A stretch of DNA of 64,000 nucleotides from an uncultured Pelagibacteraceae bacterium (GCA_902553555.1 CACDLE010000001.1:1-64000); one strand, 5' to 3'. Positions 9,494-19,802 are shown, counted from the first letter of the stretch. Notes: generated by a model from the sequence alone, not told the origin. Numbers and translations: made by a program.

Positions 9494-10584
9494 TAGTTTT
9501 TCTCCACATAAATTGATGTACTTGGAAATGCAAATGATGCGCCGTTGCTTTCAACAATTTTTTTTACTTCTACTGCTAATCTTTCTTTAACTTTAAGCCA
9601 CTCACCCCATTCATTTGTTTTAGTAAAACATCTAACGTAAAGATCTATAGAACTATCAGAGAACTTATCAATTCTTACAGCGTGCTCAGTATCATCTCCT
9701 ATTTTAAAATCTTTATTACTCTCAATATATTTTTCGATTTGATCTCTTATATTTTTTAACTGATCTATAGTCGAGTTATACTGGAGTGTAATTATCCAAC
9801 TTATTCTCCAATTAGTGGTCTCACTAATATTAACTACAGCATTTTCTGCAAAAGAGGAATTTGGTATCGTTGCAATTGATTTATCAAATTTTCTAATTAC
9901 TGTTGATCTAAAACCTATTCTTTCTACGATCCCTTCCGTAATTCCTTCAACATAAATCCAGTCTCCGATTTTAAATCTTTTTTCTACTAAAACCAAAACA
10001 CCTGAAATTAAGTTTTTAAATAAATCTTGAGCGCCTAGAGCAACTGCAACGCCAAATAAACCTAAACCAGCAATTATGGGTGCAATTTTTATTCCCCAAA
10101 TATCAAGTGTGGCTGCAAAACCAAAGAAAATAATTAAAATTTTATTAGCTTTTACTACCCAATTTAGTAAATCTTTAGATAAAAGTTCCTCTACTCTTCT
10201 AATAAGGTAAGTAAGTGGCTCAACAATTTGATGTATTAACCAAAATATTAGAATTGTGATTAATGATCGGTTAATGTTATCTACAAAAACCATCATTTTT
10301 CCATCAAACTCCATGTAAGAACTTGCAACAAATATTCCAAGGACAATAGGAAAAAATTTTATAGGCCCAGTAGAAGCTTTTACTAGAGCATCATCAAACT
10401 TATTAGATGTTTTTGCAACATAGTTTTGAAGTCTTTTTAAAATGAAATTTGAGATCAAACCTCTTAATAAAAGGAACAATAAAAAGATTACTATACTAAT
10501 GCCTATTTGAGTAAAATTTATACCAGCAATTCCTTGCTGCCAAATTTCAATAAATAAATTTTTAAAATTCTCCAATATGTTCAT
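9493..10584 (-). CDS. Mechanosensitive ion channel family protein (MscS-like)
   Basis: GLGLFGVAVALGAQDLFKNLISGVLVLVEKRFKIGDWI...TVIRKFDKSIATIPNSSFA. Confidence 0.93.
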   Translation of the reverse strand: MNILENFKNLFIEIWQQGIAGINFTQIGISIVIFLLFLLLRGLISNFILKRLQNYVAKTSNKFDDALVKASTGPIKFFPIVLGIFVASSYMEFDGKMMVFVDNINRSLITILIFWLIHQIVEPLTYLIRRVEELLSKDLLNWVVKANKILIIFFGFAATLDIWGIKIAPIIAGLGLFGVAVALGAQDLFKNLISGVLVLVEKRFKIGDWIYVEGITEGIVERIGFRSTVIRKFDKSIATIPNSSFAENAVVNISETTNWRISWIITLQYNSTIDQLKNIRDQIEKYIESNKDFKIGDDTEHAVRIDKFSDSSIDLYVRCFTKTNEWGEWLKVKERLAVEVKKIVESNGASFAFPSTSIYVEKN

Positions 10585-11285
10585 TTTATTTTTTCAAGCT
10601 CTATTATTTCGTTACCTGGATTGAAAATTTTGTTGTTTTTCCACCCAGCTTTATTAAAAAAATCTACAATTTTTTTACTTATACACATAACAACGGATTG
10701 TGTCATCATTGGAGCTAAGGAATAGTTCGCAACTATACTATTAAAACTCTCTGCGCTTCTTAACGAATAAACAAATATGACATTTGGAGGATATTTTTTG
10801 ATTAGATCAATATTAGCTTCATTTAAAGAGGTTATTTTCTCCGAAAAATAATTTATAAATTTTTTAACTTTAAATCCCTCTTTTACAAGTTCTTTATCTA
10901 GTTCAAGAGTTATCTGATCCCCACAAATGTAAGCCAATTTATCATTTCTCTTAAGTTCTTTAGAATTGATAATTAAATTTTTAAGAGCGTTAACATTTCC
11001 ACTTGCTGATATTGTTTGTGTAAATCCACTTAACCTTGCAATTTTTTCAGTGACTGAGCCCACACAAAAGCATTTAATATTTTTTTTCTCTCCATCGACA
11101 CTTAAATTTTTAACAGCATTAGAACTTGTAAAAACTAAAGCATTAAAATCCTTTATGTTTATTGTTTCCATATTAGCACTTTTTATTTTCAAAGTTGGTA
11201 TGTGCAAAATTTTATGCCCTAAGTTAAAGAGTTCTTGCATTAAGTTTTCAATATCATTCAGTGGTCTTGTTAAAATTATATTCAT
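10581..11285 (-). CDS. hemD: Uroporphyrinogen-III synthase
   Basis: ILTRPLNDIENL; NALVFTSSNAVKNL; overlaps hemC. Confidence 0.88.
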   Translation of the reverse strand: MNIILTRPLNDIENLMQELFNLGHKILHIPTLKIKSANMETINIKDFNALVFTSSNAVKNLSVDGEKKNIKCFCVGSVTEKIARLSGFTQTISASGNVNALKNLIINSKELKRNDKLAYICGDQITLELDKELVKEGFKVKKFINYFSEKITSLNEANIDLIKKYPPNVIFVYSLRSAESFNSIVANYSLAPMMTQSVVMCISKKIVDFFNKAGWKNNKIFNPGNEIIELEKIK

Positions 11286-12196
11286 CTTTTTTTTTTGTAA
11301 TTACCTTCAGATTGTTTTAGTAAATCTTTTCCAGCAGAAATTCCTAGTTCTTGAGGAAATTTTTTATCTCCACTTTTTTTAATCGAAAATGATTTTAAAC
11401 CATCGTCTGAAAATAATTGTGAAGAAATGGTAATATTACCTTTGTCTATTTTTGCATAAACCCCTACAGCTGTATGGCAGTCTCCTCCAATAGTTTTTAA
11501 TAAACTTCTTTCTGTTAAAGCGCAAATTTTTGTATTTTCATCGTTAATTTTTTCCAAGATTTTCAAATTTTCAAGATCATCTTTTCTACATTGAGCAGCT
11601 ATTACTCCTTGTCCAGCTGCTGGAATAATTTTTTCTTCAGAAAATATTTCTTTAATTTCGTTTTCAAAATTTAACATTTTGATACCAGCTAAAGCTAAAA
11701 TTATTCCGTCATATTCACCTTTTTTAAGTTTAGAGATTCTGCTGTCAATATTTCCCCTAATATTTTTACATGTTATATTTTTAAAGTATGATTTGAATTG
11801 AAGTTCTCTTCTTTTTGAACTTGATCCTATCGTAAGTTTATCTCTACTAAGCGATTTATCTTTTTTAAGAACTATAACATCTCTTGGATCATTTCTTTTT
11901 AAGTAAGCTCCTATAATTAAATTATTTTCTTCAAAAGAGTCCATGTCTTTTAAAGAGTGAACAGCAATATCAATTTTTTTTTCTATTAATTGATTTTCAA
12001 TTTCTTTACAAAAAATATTTTTACCGCCAATATCTGAGATCTTTTTATCGTGAAATATATCTCCAGAGGTTTTAATAGTTTGAATCTCTATTTTTTTTTT
12101 TTGATTTGACGCTGAAAAAAATAACTTTTTTACTATTTCAGCGTAAGAAAGTGAAAGTTTACTACCACGTGCACCAATTATAATTTTTTTATTCAT
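11282..12196 (-). CDS. hemC: Hydroxymethylbilane synthase (porphobilinogen deaminase)
   Basis: IGARGSKLSLSYA; AVHSLKDMDSFEENNL; RGNIDSRISKL; TIGGDCHTAVGV cofactor Cys. Confidence 0.95.
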   Translation of the reverse strand: MNKKIIIGARGSKLSLSYAEIVKKLFFSASNQKKKIEIQTIKTSGDIFHDKKISDIGGKNIFCKEIENQLIEKKIDIAVHSLKDMDSFEENNLIIGAYLKRNDPRDVIVLKKDKSLSRDKLTIGSSSKRRELQFKSYFKNITCKNIRGNIDSRISKLKKGEYDGIILALAGIKMLNFENEIKEIFSEEKIIPAAGQGVIAAQCRKDDLENLKILEKINDENTKICALTERSLLKTIGGDCHTAVGVYAKIDKGNITISSQLFSDDGLKSFSIKKSGDKKFPQELGISAGKDLLKQSEGNYKKKR

Positions 12197-12234
12197 TTAA
12201 GTATTTTAAAGTTTATTTTATAATATCTAATCTT

Positions 12235-13311
12235 ATGGGAAAAAAACTAATTTTTTTAGGTATTGAAACTAGCTGTGACGAAACAGCGGCCTCAATAGTT
12301 CAAGAAAATTTAGATGGCAGCGCAAATGTCTTATCTTCGATTGTTTCTAGTCAAATTAAAGAACATGAAAAATTTGGAGGAGTTGTACCAGAGTTAGCAG
12401 CAAGATCTCATATTGAAAATATCGACTTTATAATTTCAAAAGCTTTAAGAGATGCTAAAACAAATTTAGATCAAATAGATGGTGTGGCTGCTACAGCTGG
12501 ACCAGGTTTAATAGTTTGTTTAACGGTTGGGTTAAACGTAGGTAAGTCAATAGCTGGCTTTGCAAATAAACCATTTGTTGCTGTTAATCATCTCGAAGGG
12601 CATGCTTTAAGTCCAGCCTTAAATAATAAAATTGAATTTCCTTATTTGCTTTTGCTAATTTCTGGAGGCCATTCTCAATACTTAATTGTAAAAGATGTAA
12701 ACGATTATAAACAAATAGGAACTACAATAGATGATGCATTAGGTGAGGCTTTTGATAAAACTGCAAAAATGTTAAATCTTGGCTATCCAGGTGGTCCAGC
12801 TGTTGAAAAATTTGCAAAACAAGGTGACAAAGACTATTACAAATTACCTGAACCTATAATTAATAAAGCTGGCTGCAATTTATCGTTTGCAGGATTAAAA
12901 ACAGCAGTTTTAATACAGTCAAAGAAAATTAAGGATAATAAAAAACTTAAATTAAATTTAGCAGCCTCATTTCAAGAAACTATAATTAAAATCTTAAATA
13001 AAAAAACTAAAGTTGCATTTAATGAATTTAAAAAATTTTCTAAAAAAGAAAATAATGTTTTTGTCGTTGCGGGAGGTGTGGCTGCTAACAAGAGTATTCG
13101 AAAAAGTTTAGAAGAACTTTCTAAAAAAAATAATTTTAAACCGATTTTTTCTGACTTCAAATTTTGTGGGGATAACGCTGCGATGATTGGTTGGGCAGGA
13201 ATACAAAGGTACAAAAGAAAATTAATTAACGACTTAAATGTAGAACCAAAATCAAGATGGCCGCTAGATAAAGCCGCTCCTTATATGAAGGGACCTGGTT
13301 TAAAACTTTGA
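12235..13311 (+). CDS. tsaD: tRNA N6-adenosine threonylcarbamoyltransferase
   Basis: LGIETSCDETAAS; VNHLEGHALSP; LLISGGHSQ; DDALGEAFDKTAKML; VAGGVAANKSIR. Confidence 0.97.
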   Translation: MGKKLIFLGIETSCDETAASIVQENLDGSANVLSSIVSSQIKEHEKFGGVVPELAARSHIENIDFIISKALRDAKTNLDQIDGVAATAGPGLIVCLTVGLNVGKSIAGFANKPFVAVNHLEGHALSPALNNKIEFPYLLLLISGGHSQYLIVKDVNDYKQIGTTIDDALGEAFDKTAKMLNLGYPGGPAVEKFAKQGDKDYYKLPEPIINKAGCNLSFAGLKTAVLIQSKKIKDNKKLKLNLAASFQETIIKILNKKTKVAFNEFKKFSKKENNVFVVAGGVAANKSIRKSLEELSKKNNFKPIFSDFKFCGDNAAMIGWAGIQRYKRKLINDLNVEPKSRWPLDKAAPYMKGPGLKL

Positions 13312-13724
13312 AAAATTACTGGTTAATTAAATCTGAGCCATATGTTTGGTCTATTGATCAACAAAAGAAAGCTGGTCGCAAAGGAGCCACGTGGGACGGA
13401 GTAAGAAATTATCAAGCTGCAAATAATTTGAAAAAAATGAAAATTGGAGATGAATGTTTTTTCTATCATTCAAATGAAGGTAAAGAAATTGTAGGAATAG
13501 TATCAGTCATTAAAAACGCCTTTATTGATAAAACTGATAGAAAAAAAAGATTTGTTGCTGTTCAGGTTAGGTTTAAAAAAAAGTTAAAAACACCTGTTAC
13601 ATTGGAAAATATAAAAAAAATAGAGCAAATTTCACATTTACCGTTGATAAAACAGAGCAGATTATCAGTAATGCCTATTGATTTTAAAAGCTGGAAAATA
13701 ATTTGTAAGATGGGTAAAATCTGA
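13308..13724 (+). CDS. EVE domain-containing protein
   Basis: NYWLIKSEPYVWSID...ATWDGVRNYQAANNLKKMKIGDECFFYHSN. Confidence 0.93.
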   Translation: MKNYWLIKSEPYVWSIDQQKKAGRKGATWDGVRNYQAANNLKKMKIGDECFFYHSNEGKEIVGIVSVIKNAFIDKTDRKKRFVAVQVRFKKKLKTPVTLENIKKIEQISHLPLIKQSRLSVMPIDFKSWKIICKMGKI

Positions 13725-13746
13725 GAAAAAATAAAAAAGGTATAAA

Positions 13747-15822
13747 GTGGCAAAAAGATCAAAAAAAAAGAATAAACGAAAAAAAACTAGATCAAAAAAA
13801 ATAAAAAGATCTAGAAGAAAAATAAAGTCTTCAAAATCTAAAGTTGGAAGATCAAAAAAAAGTATTATTGTTAAAGATGAAGAGGGAAATTCAGTTATAA
13901 AAGTTTCTGAAGCTTGGTCTAATCAAGCTTTAATAAATAGTTCTAAATACAAAAAAAAATATAATTTATCGGTTAAAGAAAATGATAAATTTTGGAAAAA
14001 AGAAGGAAAAAGAATTACCTGGATTAAACCATATTCTAAAATTAAGGATGTAAAATATAGTAAAGATGAAGTTAAAATAAAATGGTTTTACGATGGTACT
14101 TTAAATGTTTCAGCAAATTGTATTGATAGACATTTAAAGAAGAATGGCAAAAAAACTGCAATAATTTGGGTAGGAGATGATCCTTCAGATACCAAAAAAA
14201 TTACTTACAAAGAATTACATAAAAATGTTAGCAAAGCTGCTAATGCTCTAAAAAGTATAGGAATACAAAAGGGTGACAGAGTAACTATCTATTTAACCAT
14301 GATACCAGAGTTAGCATACACAATGCTTGCTTGTGCAAGAATAGGAGCGGTTCATTCTATAATTTTTGGTGGTTTCTCACCTGACTCAATAGCAACAAGA
14401 ATTAATGATTGTGAATCGGACTACTTAATTACTGCGGATGAAGGGGTAAGAGGAGGTAAAATAATACCTCTTAAAAAAATAGCTGATGAAGCTTTATCTC
14501 AGTGTCCTAATGTAAAAAAATGCGTAGTAGTTAAGAGAACTGGAAATCAAGTAAGTTGGGATGATGAAAGAGATGTTTCTTATGAAGAGCTTATAAAAAA
14601 AGTATCAGCTAAATGTGATCCAGAAGAAATGAGCGCTGAAGATCCCTTATTTATTCTCTACACTTCGGGATCAACAGGAAAACCTAAGGGTGTGTTGCAT
14701 ACTTCAGGAGGTTATCTAGTGTACGCGTCTATGACACATCAATACATTTTTGATTATAAGCCAAAAGATATTTATTGGTGCACTGCAGACATAGGCTGGG
14801 TAACTGGACATAGCTATATTATCTATGGCCCATTATCTAATGGAGCCACAACAATTATGTTTGAAGGTGTTCCAAATTATCCAGATAACTCGAGATGGTG
14901 GCAAATCGTGGATAAATATAAAGTAAATATTTTTTATACGGCTCCTACGGCCATTAGAGCTCTTATGAAGGAAGGCGATCAGCCAGTAAAGAAAACTAGT
15001 AGAAAATCTTTAAAATTACTTGGTACTGTTGGAGAACCTATCAATCCAGAGGCTTGGATGTGGTACTACAAAACAGTAGGCGACGGACGCTGCCCAATTG
15101 TCGACACTTGGTGGCAAACAGAAACAGGGGGAATTTTAATTGCTCCACAACCTGGTGCGATAGATTTAAAACCGGGATCCGCGACTAAGCCATTTTATGG
15201 AATAAAACCCGTGATAGTTGATGAGGCAGGTACAGTTCTTAAAGGAGCATGCAAAGGAAGATTATGTATGTCTGCTTCGTGGCCAGGTCAAATGCGGACA
15301 GTTTACGGTGATCATAAGAGATTTATAGATACATATTTTTCTCAATTTGATGGAAAATATTTTACTGGAGACGGATGTAGAAGAGACAAAGATGGTTATT
15401 ATTGGATAACAGGAAGAGTTGATGATGTAATTATTGTTTCTGGACATAATTTGGGAACTGCAGAAATAGAGAGTGCTTTTGTTGCACATCCTAAAGTAGC
15501 AGAAGCTGCTGTGGTTGGTTATCCTCACGATATAAAAGGAAATGGTCTGTATTGTTACGTTACTTTAAATGCTGGTGAGCAACCTGACGGAGACTTAGAA
15601 AGAGAACTAAAACTTTGGGTAAGAAAACAAATTGGACCTATAGCTACTCCAGATTTAATTCAATTTGCCCCCGGCTTGCCAAAAACAAGATCAGGTAAAA
15701 TAATGAGAAGAATTTTAAGAAAGATCGCCGCTAATGAATATAACGAATTAGGAGATACGACTACCCTTGCAGACCCATCCGTAGTAGAATCATTAGTGGA
15801 AAATAGGCAAAATAAAGATTAA
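13747..15822 (+). CDS. acs: Acetate--CoA ligase with lysine/arginine-rich N-terminal extension
   Basis: [56 protein letters not shown] start, about 45-residue K/R/S tail before the Acs-like region. Confidence 0.95.
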   Translation: MAKRSKKKNKRKKTRSKKIKRSRRKIKSSKSKVGRSKKSIIVKDEEGNSVIKVSEAWSNQALINSSKYKKKYNLSVKENDKFWKKEGKRITWIKPYSKIKDVKYSKDEVKIKWFYDGTLNVSANCIDRHLKKNGKKTAIIWVGDDPSDTKKITYKELHKNVSKAANALKSIGIQKGDRVTIYLTMIPELAYTMLACARIGAVHSIIFGGFSPDSIATRINDCESDYLITADEGVRGGKIIPLKKIADEALSQCPNVKKCVVVKRTGNQVSWDDERDVSYEELIKKVSAKCDPEEMSAEDPLFILYTSGSTGKPKGVLHTSGGYLVYASMTHQYIFDYKPKDIYWCTADIGWVTGHSYIIYGPLSNGATTIMFEGVPNYPDNSRWWQIVDKYKVNIFYTAPTAIRALMKEGDQPVKKTSRKSLKLLGTVGEPINPEAWMWYYKTVGDGRCPIVDTWWQTETGGILIAPQPGAIDLKPGSATKPFYGIKPVIVDEAGTVLKGACKGRLCMSASWPGQMRTVYGDHKRFIDTYFSQFDGKYFTGDGCRRDKDGYYWITGRVDDVIIVSGHNLGTAEIESAFVAHPKVAEAAVVGYPHDIKGNGLYCYVTLNAGEQPDGDLERELKLWVRKQIGPIATPDLIQFAPGLPKTRSGKIMRRILRKIAANEYNELGDTTTLADPSVVESLVENRQNKD

Positions 15823-16445
15823 TTATTTAAATTTACTGGAATTTTTTCAAAATCAGCAACCACCAGCATCCATTTATTTTTTATGGAGTTAATTACAATT
15901 TCTTTATCCAATTCTTTTAACTCATCAGCTATTGGTGCCCAATGAAATAAAGCATTACAACTATTTGAAAAGGGCTTATCGCTACAATACTCTTTTATAT
16001 TAAAGCTATTCAATTTTTCCTTAAATTTTAATTTGTATTTTTCACACATTTCATTTGGCAAACCATTAATAATTTCATTATCTAGAATAGTTTGATAAAT
16101 TTTATTTGGATTTAAAATATCGATGTTATGTTTTATATTTAAATATGAGACAGCAAAAAAAGTTAAGTCTGTTACAGCTTCAGAAAAAATATTCCATTTT
16201 GCCTTGTTTACAGACTCGATAAAAATGTCATCGGTAAACATCATGTTCTGTTTCAAGCCCATCCTAGTTTTTAAATAACCATAAAGTGTCGACTGAGTTA
16301 CAAAAGCTGATTTTTCTTTTATAAAATTGATCAGGTCATCTTCATTATTAATCTTCAAAAATTTTTTGCTGATTTTTTCATAAGGAAATAGATAGTCTTT
16401 TACTGCTGACAGGACCTCAAATATTGCTTTTAGATTCAATTTCAA
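15819..16445 (-). CDS. Hypothetical protein
   Basis: Long ORF, normal composition, convergent 4-nt overlap with acs; no motif recognised. Confidence 0.7.
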   Translation of the reverse strand: MKLNLKAIFEVLSAVKDYLFPYEKISKKFLKINNEDDLINFIKEKSAFVTQSTLYGYLKTRMGLKQNMMFTDDIFIESVNKAKWNIFSEAVTDLTFFAVSYLNIKHNIDILNPNKIYQTILDNEIINGLPNEMCEKYKLKFKEKLNSFNIKEYCSDKPFSNSCNALFHWAPIADELKELDKEIVINSIKNKWMLVVADFEKIPVNLNN

Positions 16446-16560
16446 GTTGTATGCTTTTTTGTCTCTTTTTTTTTCCTTATTTTTAGGGATTTATAGCACT
16501 TCAAAATAGGTTTTTTAACTTTTAATTACTCTCAAAATGGGTAGGATCTCAACCATTAAG

Positions 16561-16574
16561 TTACGTTAACGTAA
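16561..16574. promoter_or_regulatory. Perfect 14-bp palindrome TTACGTTAACGTAA upstream of symporter operon
   Basis: Sequence equals its own reverse complement; 15 bp before the ATG at 16589. Confidence 0.5.
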
Positions 16575-16588
16575 ATATAGGGGGAAAT

Positions 16589-16843
16589 ATGTCAAATAAA
16601 GAAAAACATTGGCAGAAAACTAAAGGACACATGATAATGACGTTAGTTCTTTGGGCATTCTTCTCAATGGTAATTTTCCTTTTTGGATATGAAATCAACG
16701 GAATGAGCTTTCTAGGTTATCCGTTAGCTTATTACATGACGGCACAAGGATCACTTCTTGCGTTCGTTATCATCATTTTCTGGTTTGCAAACAAACAAGA
16801 AAAGATTGATGAAGAGTTTGGTTTCGGAGAGAAGGAGGATTAA
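16589..16843 (+). CDS. DUF4212 domain protein (small subunit of Na+/solute symporter)
   Basis: Two-TM protein directly preceding the symporter; GYPLAYYMTAQGSLLAFVIIIFWFA. Confidence 0.92.
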   Translation: MSNKEKHWQKTKGHMIMTLVLWAFFSMVIFLFGYEINGMSFLGYPLAYYMTAQGSLLAFVIIIFWFANKQEKIDEEFGFGEKED

Positions 16844-18681
16844 TGTTTAAAGGTGGATTTATACAAAACCTTCCTAAGATTTATGGTTTGTATACCGGAG
16901 GCTTCTTGGTTTTCATCTTAATGATGGCAATAGCTGAGCAAGCTGGTGTAACAGCAAAAACAATTGGTATTTTGTTTGTTGCATTTACCGTGGCGATATA
17001 TGCCTTAATTGGTTATTTATCGAGAACGATACAGGTAGACGCATATTATCTTGCAGGAAGACAAGTCCCAACAGTGTTTAATGGAATGGCGACAGCGGCT
17101 GACTGGATGTCAGGTGCTTCGTTCGTAGCATTAGCAGGTGGTGTTTACTTTGGTGGTTATAGTTATATGGCCTTCTTAGTAGGTTGGACAGGTGGTTATG
17201 TGCTTGTATCAACTTTGTTAGCACCATACTTAAGAAAATTTGGATGTTACACAGTGCCAGATTTTATAGGAACAAGATACGGTGGAAACGGAGTGCGTTT
17301 CTGTGCGGTGTTAGTTCTTGTATTAGCTTCTTTCACTTATGTGACGGCTCAGATAAATGCTACAGGAACTATTGCTGCTAGAGCATTAGGTATTCCGTTT
17401 GAAGCAGGTGTATGGGTAGGTTTAGTTAGTATCTTGCTTTGTTCAATGTTAGGCGGAATGAGAGCTGTGACATGGACACAAGTAGCACAATACATTGTAT
17501 TGATTGTTGCTTACTTAATACCAGTATTCTGGATTAGTAACAAAATCGGTGCCGGTGTATTCCCACACTTAATGTTAGGTGATGAGGTAGCAAGAATAAC
17601 TCAACTTGAAGGTCAATTCGGTTTAGTCAAAAACAGTGCCGCTGATGTAAAAGCAGCAGGTGTTCCTGGTGGATTAAAATCTATCGCAGTAGCACACGCT
17701 GGTGTAGGTGCAGGTGGAATGGCAGTATGGAAATACATATCGCTGGCTATCTGTATGATGGTAGGAACTGCGTCGTTGCCTCATATCTTAATGAGATACT
17801 TCACAACTCCTTCAGTAAAATCAGCTAGAAAATCAGTAGCTTGGTCGCTATTCTTTATTTTCTTGCTTTACTCTTCAGCTCCAATGCTTGCAACTTTGTC
17901 TAAAATTTCATTGATGGATCCAAACTTACCGACAGGTATTATTGGAAAATCTATCGCTGATGTACAAAGTATAGAGTGGGTCAAACAATGGTCTTCTCAA
18001 AAACAAGTGTTCATTGCTGACTTTAACGGTGACGGCATACTACAGTTAAACGAGTGGTTCATGAGAACGGGAGTAGTAGTTCTTGCAACTCCTGAAGTTG
18101 CTGGATTACCTTACGTAATCTCTGGACTGGTTGCTGCCGGAGGTATGGCTGCAGCGATGTCAACTGCTGATGGATTAGTACTTGCGATTTCAAATGCGTT
18201 ATCGCACGATGTTTACTACAACATGATTGATCCAAAAGCGGATGTTAGAAAACGATTAATAGTAGCACGTGTTCTATTAGTTGTGGTAGGTGCGGCTGGT
18301 GCATACATTGCATCAATGCGTATCACTAGTATCCTTGGAGCAGTTGCATGGGCGTTTGACTTTGCGATGTCAGGCTTATTCTTCCCACTAGTACTTGGAG
18401 TATGGTGGAAGAGAGCTACTAGAGAAGGTGCGATAGCAGGTATGTTATCTGGTCTCGCAGCTGGAACAGCTTATCTAATCTATGTGTATCCTAAGTTTAT
18501 GGGTAACCCAGCTTGGTTAGGTATTGACCATTTAAGATTTGGTCTAATTGGTGCTCCAGTATGTTTAGTAGTAATGGTTGTTGTAAGTTTAATGACCAAA
18601 GCTCCTGATGCTGCAACTCAAAGAATGGTTGATGAAGTTAGAGTTCCTAGCGGAAAAGCTATTCTTGGTAGAGCGCACTAA
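16843..18681 (+). CDS. Sodium:solute symporter family protein (VC_2705-type, SSS family)
   Basis: YYLAGRQVPTVFNGMATAADWMSGASF; AAGGMAAAMSTADGLVLAISNALSHD; multi-TM; EF-hand-like DFNGDGILQLNE. Confidence 0.93.
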   Translation: MFKGGFIQNLPKIYGLYTGGFLVFILMMAIAEQAGVTAKTIGILFVAFTVAIYALIGYLSRTIQVDAYYLAGRQVPTVFNGMATAADWMSGASFVALAGGVYFGGYSYMAFLVGWTGGYVLVSTLLAPYLRKFGCYTVPDFIGTRYGGNGVRFCAVLVLVLASFTYVTAQINATGTIAARALGIPFEAGVWVGLVSILLCSMLGGMRAVTWTQVAQYIVLIVAYLIPVFWISNKIGAGVFPHLMLGDEVARITQLEGQFGLVKNSAADVKAAGVPGGLKSIAVAHAGVGAGGMAVWKYISLAICMMVGTASLPHILMRYFTTPSVKSARKSVAWSLFFIFLLYSSAPMLATLSKISLMDPNLPTGIIGKSIADVQSIEWVKQWSSQKQVFIADFNGDGILQLNEWFMRTGVVVLATPEVAGLPYVISGLVAAGGMAAAMSTADGLVLAISNALSHDVYYNMIDPKADVRKRLIVARVLLVVVGAAGAYIASMRITSILGAVAWAFDFAMSGLFFPLVLGVWWKRATREGAIAGMLSGLAAGTAYLIYVYPKFMGNPAWLGIDHLRFGLIGAPVCLVVMVVVSLMTKAPDAATQRMVDEVRVPSGKAILGRAH

Positions 18682-18701
18682 GGAATAAAATTAAATTATT
18701 T

Positions 18702-18732
18702 AAAGGGGCGATTTATTCGCCCCTTTTTTTTT
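18702..18732 (+). terminator. Rho-independent terminator after symporter
   Basis: AAAGGGGCGATTTATTCGCCCCTTTTTTTTT hairpin plus T-run. Confidence 0.93.
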
Positions 18733-18756
18733 GTTTCAATAATGATAATGTAAGAC

Positions 18757-19098
18757 ATGCCTATTTGGGTTTACGTATTAGACTATATTTTGGGAATAGT
18801 GATGTACACTTTAATTGGAAGAGCAGCGATGAATATCTTCCAAAGAGAGGACTCTAACTTTTTCTTCATGAGAATATTTGTTAAATTTACAAATCCCGTT
18901 CTTAAAATTTTTGATAAAATCACACCCGAATTTTTAGCAAGACCTATTGTTCCATTATATGTTGCATTTTATTTCTATTTAGTAAGATTTTATTTAATGC
19001 CGTGGTTATTAGGTTATGGGTCCATGGGCATGTTATCTTTTCCTATAGATCATGAATTCTCTAGAGAACTATACAGATTATTTAGTCCTGATAAATAA
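18757..19098 (+). CDS. Conserved hypothetical membrane protein
   Basis: Hydrophobic segments, good coding ORF; family not recognised. Confidence 0.7.
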   Translation: MPIWVYVLDYILGIVMYTLIGRAAMNIFQREDSNFFFMRIFVKFTNPVLKIFDKITPEFLARPIVPLYVAFYFYLVRFYLMPWLLGYGSMGMLSFPIDHEFSRELYRLFSPDK

Positions 19099-19103
19099 TT
19101 TTT

Positions 19104-19131
19104 TTGACAACATTTCTATATAAAATATAAA
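19104..19131 (+). promoter_or_regulatory. Sigma70-like promoter TTGACA-N16-TATAAA for rpe
   Basis: TTGACA 19104-19109, TATAAA 19126-19131; 6 nt before rpe ATG. Confidence 0.65.
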
Positions 19132-19137
19132 TAAATT

Positions 19138-19800
19138 ATGTCTTCATATGTGAAAATTTCACCCTCAATACTATCAGCAGATTTTAGTAAATTAGGTGAA
19201 GAGATAATTTCATTAGATAAAGCTGGGGCTGATTATATTCATGTTGATGTTATGGATGGACATTTTGTTCCTAATATAACTATAGGGCCTGAGATAATAA
19301 AGAAAATAAGACCTGTAACTAAAAAAATATTTGATGTTCATTTAATGATAGAACCCGTAGATAAATACATTAAAGATTTTGCTGATGCTGGGGCAGATAT
19401 AATAACATTTCATCCAGAAGCAACTCCTAACACTTTGGAAACAATAAATCTGATTAGAAAGTATAATAAAAAAGTTGGTATTTCACTAAAACCAAGGTCA
19501 GAAATAAGTTTAATTGAAAAATTTTTAGATAAAATTGATTTGATATTGGTGATGAGTGTAGAACCAGGATTTGCTGGTCAAAAATTTATGCCAGAAGTTT
19601 TACCAAAGTTAAAAAATCTTAAAGAAATGATTTCTTTAAAAAAACTAAAAATAGATTTAGAAATAGATGGAGGTATAAATTTTGAAAATAGCAAAATTGC
19701 TATTGAAGCTGGTGCAAATATTTTAGTTTCTGGCTCAACAATATTTAAAAAAAATAATGGGGACCTAAAGAAAAATATTTCACTACTAAGATCGATTTAG
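19138..19800 (+). CDS. rpe: Ribulose-phosphate 3-epimerase
   Basis: ISPSILSADFSKLGEE; HVDVMDGHFVPNITIGP; VMSVEPGFAGQKF; IDGGIN. Confidence 0.97.
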   Translation: MSSYVKISPSILSADFSKLGEEIISLDKAGADYIHVDVMDGHFVPNITIGPEIIKKIRPVTKKIFDVHLMIEPVDKYIKDFADAGADIITFHPEATPNTLETINLIRKYNKKVGISLKPRSEISLIEKFLDKIDLILVMSVEPGFAGQKFMPEVLPKLKNLKEMISLKKLKIDLEIDGGINFENSKIAIEAGANILVSGSTIFKKNNGDLKKNISLLRSI

Positions 19801-19802
19801 AG

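Noticed and set aside
10966-11382. 138-aa plus-strand ORF over hemD/hemC
   Set aside because: Antisense to two confident CDSs; Phe/Leu/Ile-rich composition typical of reverse reading of AT-rich genes
13388-13393. CACGTG cores at 12166, 13388, 18266 and 40187 as extra parS sites
   Set aside because: Flanks lack the TTTCACGTGAAA extension, so they do not resemble parS beyond the 6-bp core
13747-13860. Poly-AAA/AAG stretch as a nucleotide repeat array
   Set aside because: Reads in frame as a Lys/Arg-rich tail of the Acs ORF; no regular repeat unit or spacers, so not CRISPR or tandem-repeat array
18702-18732. GGGGCG...CGCCCC hairpin as a novel structured element
   Set aside because: Classical stem plus T-run directly after a stop codon; an ordinary Rho-independent terminator
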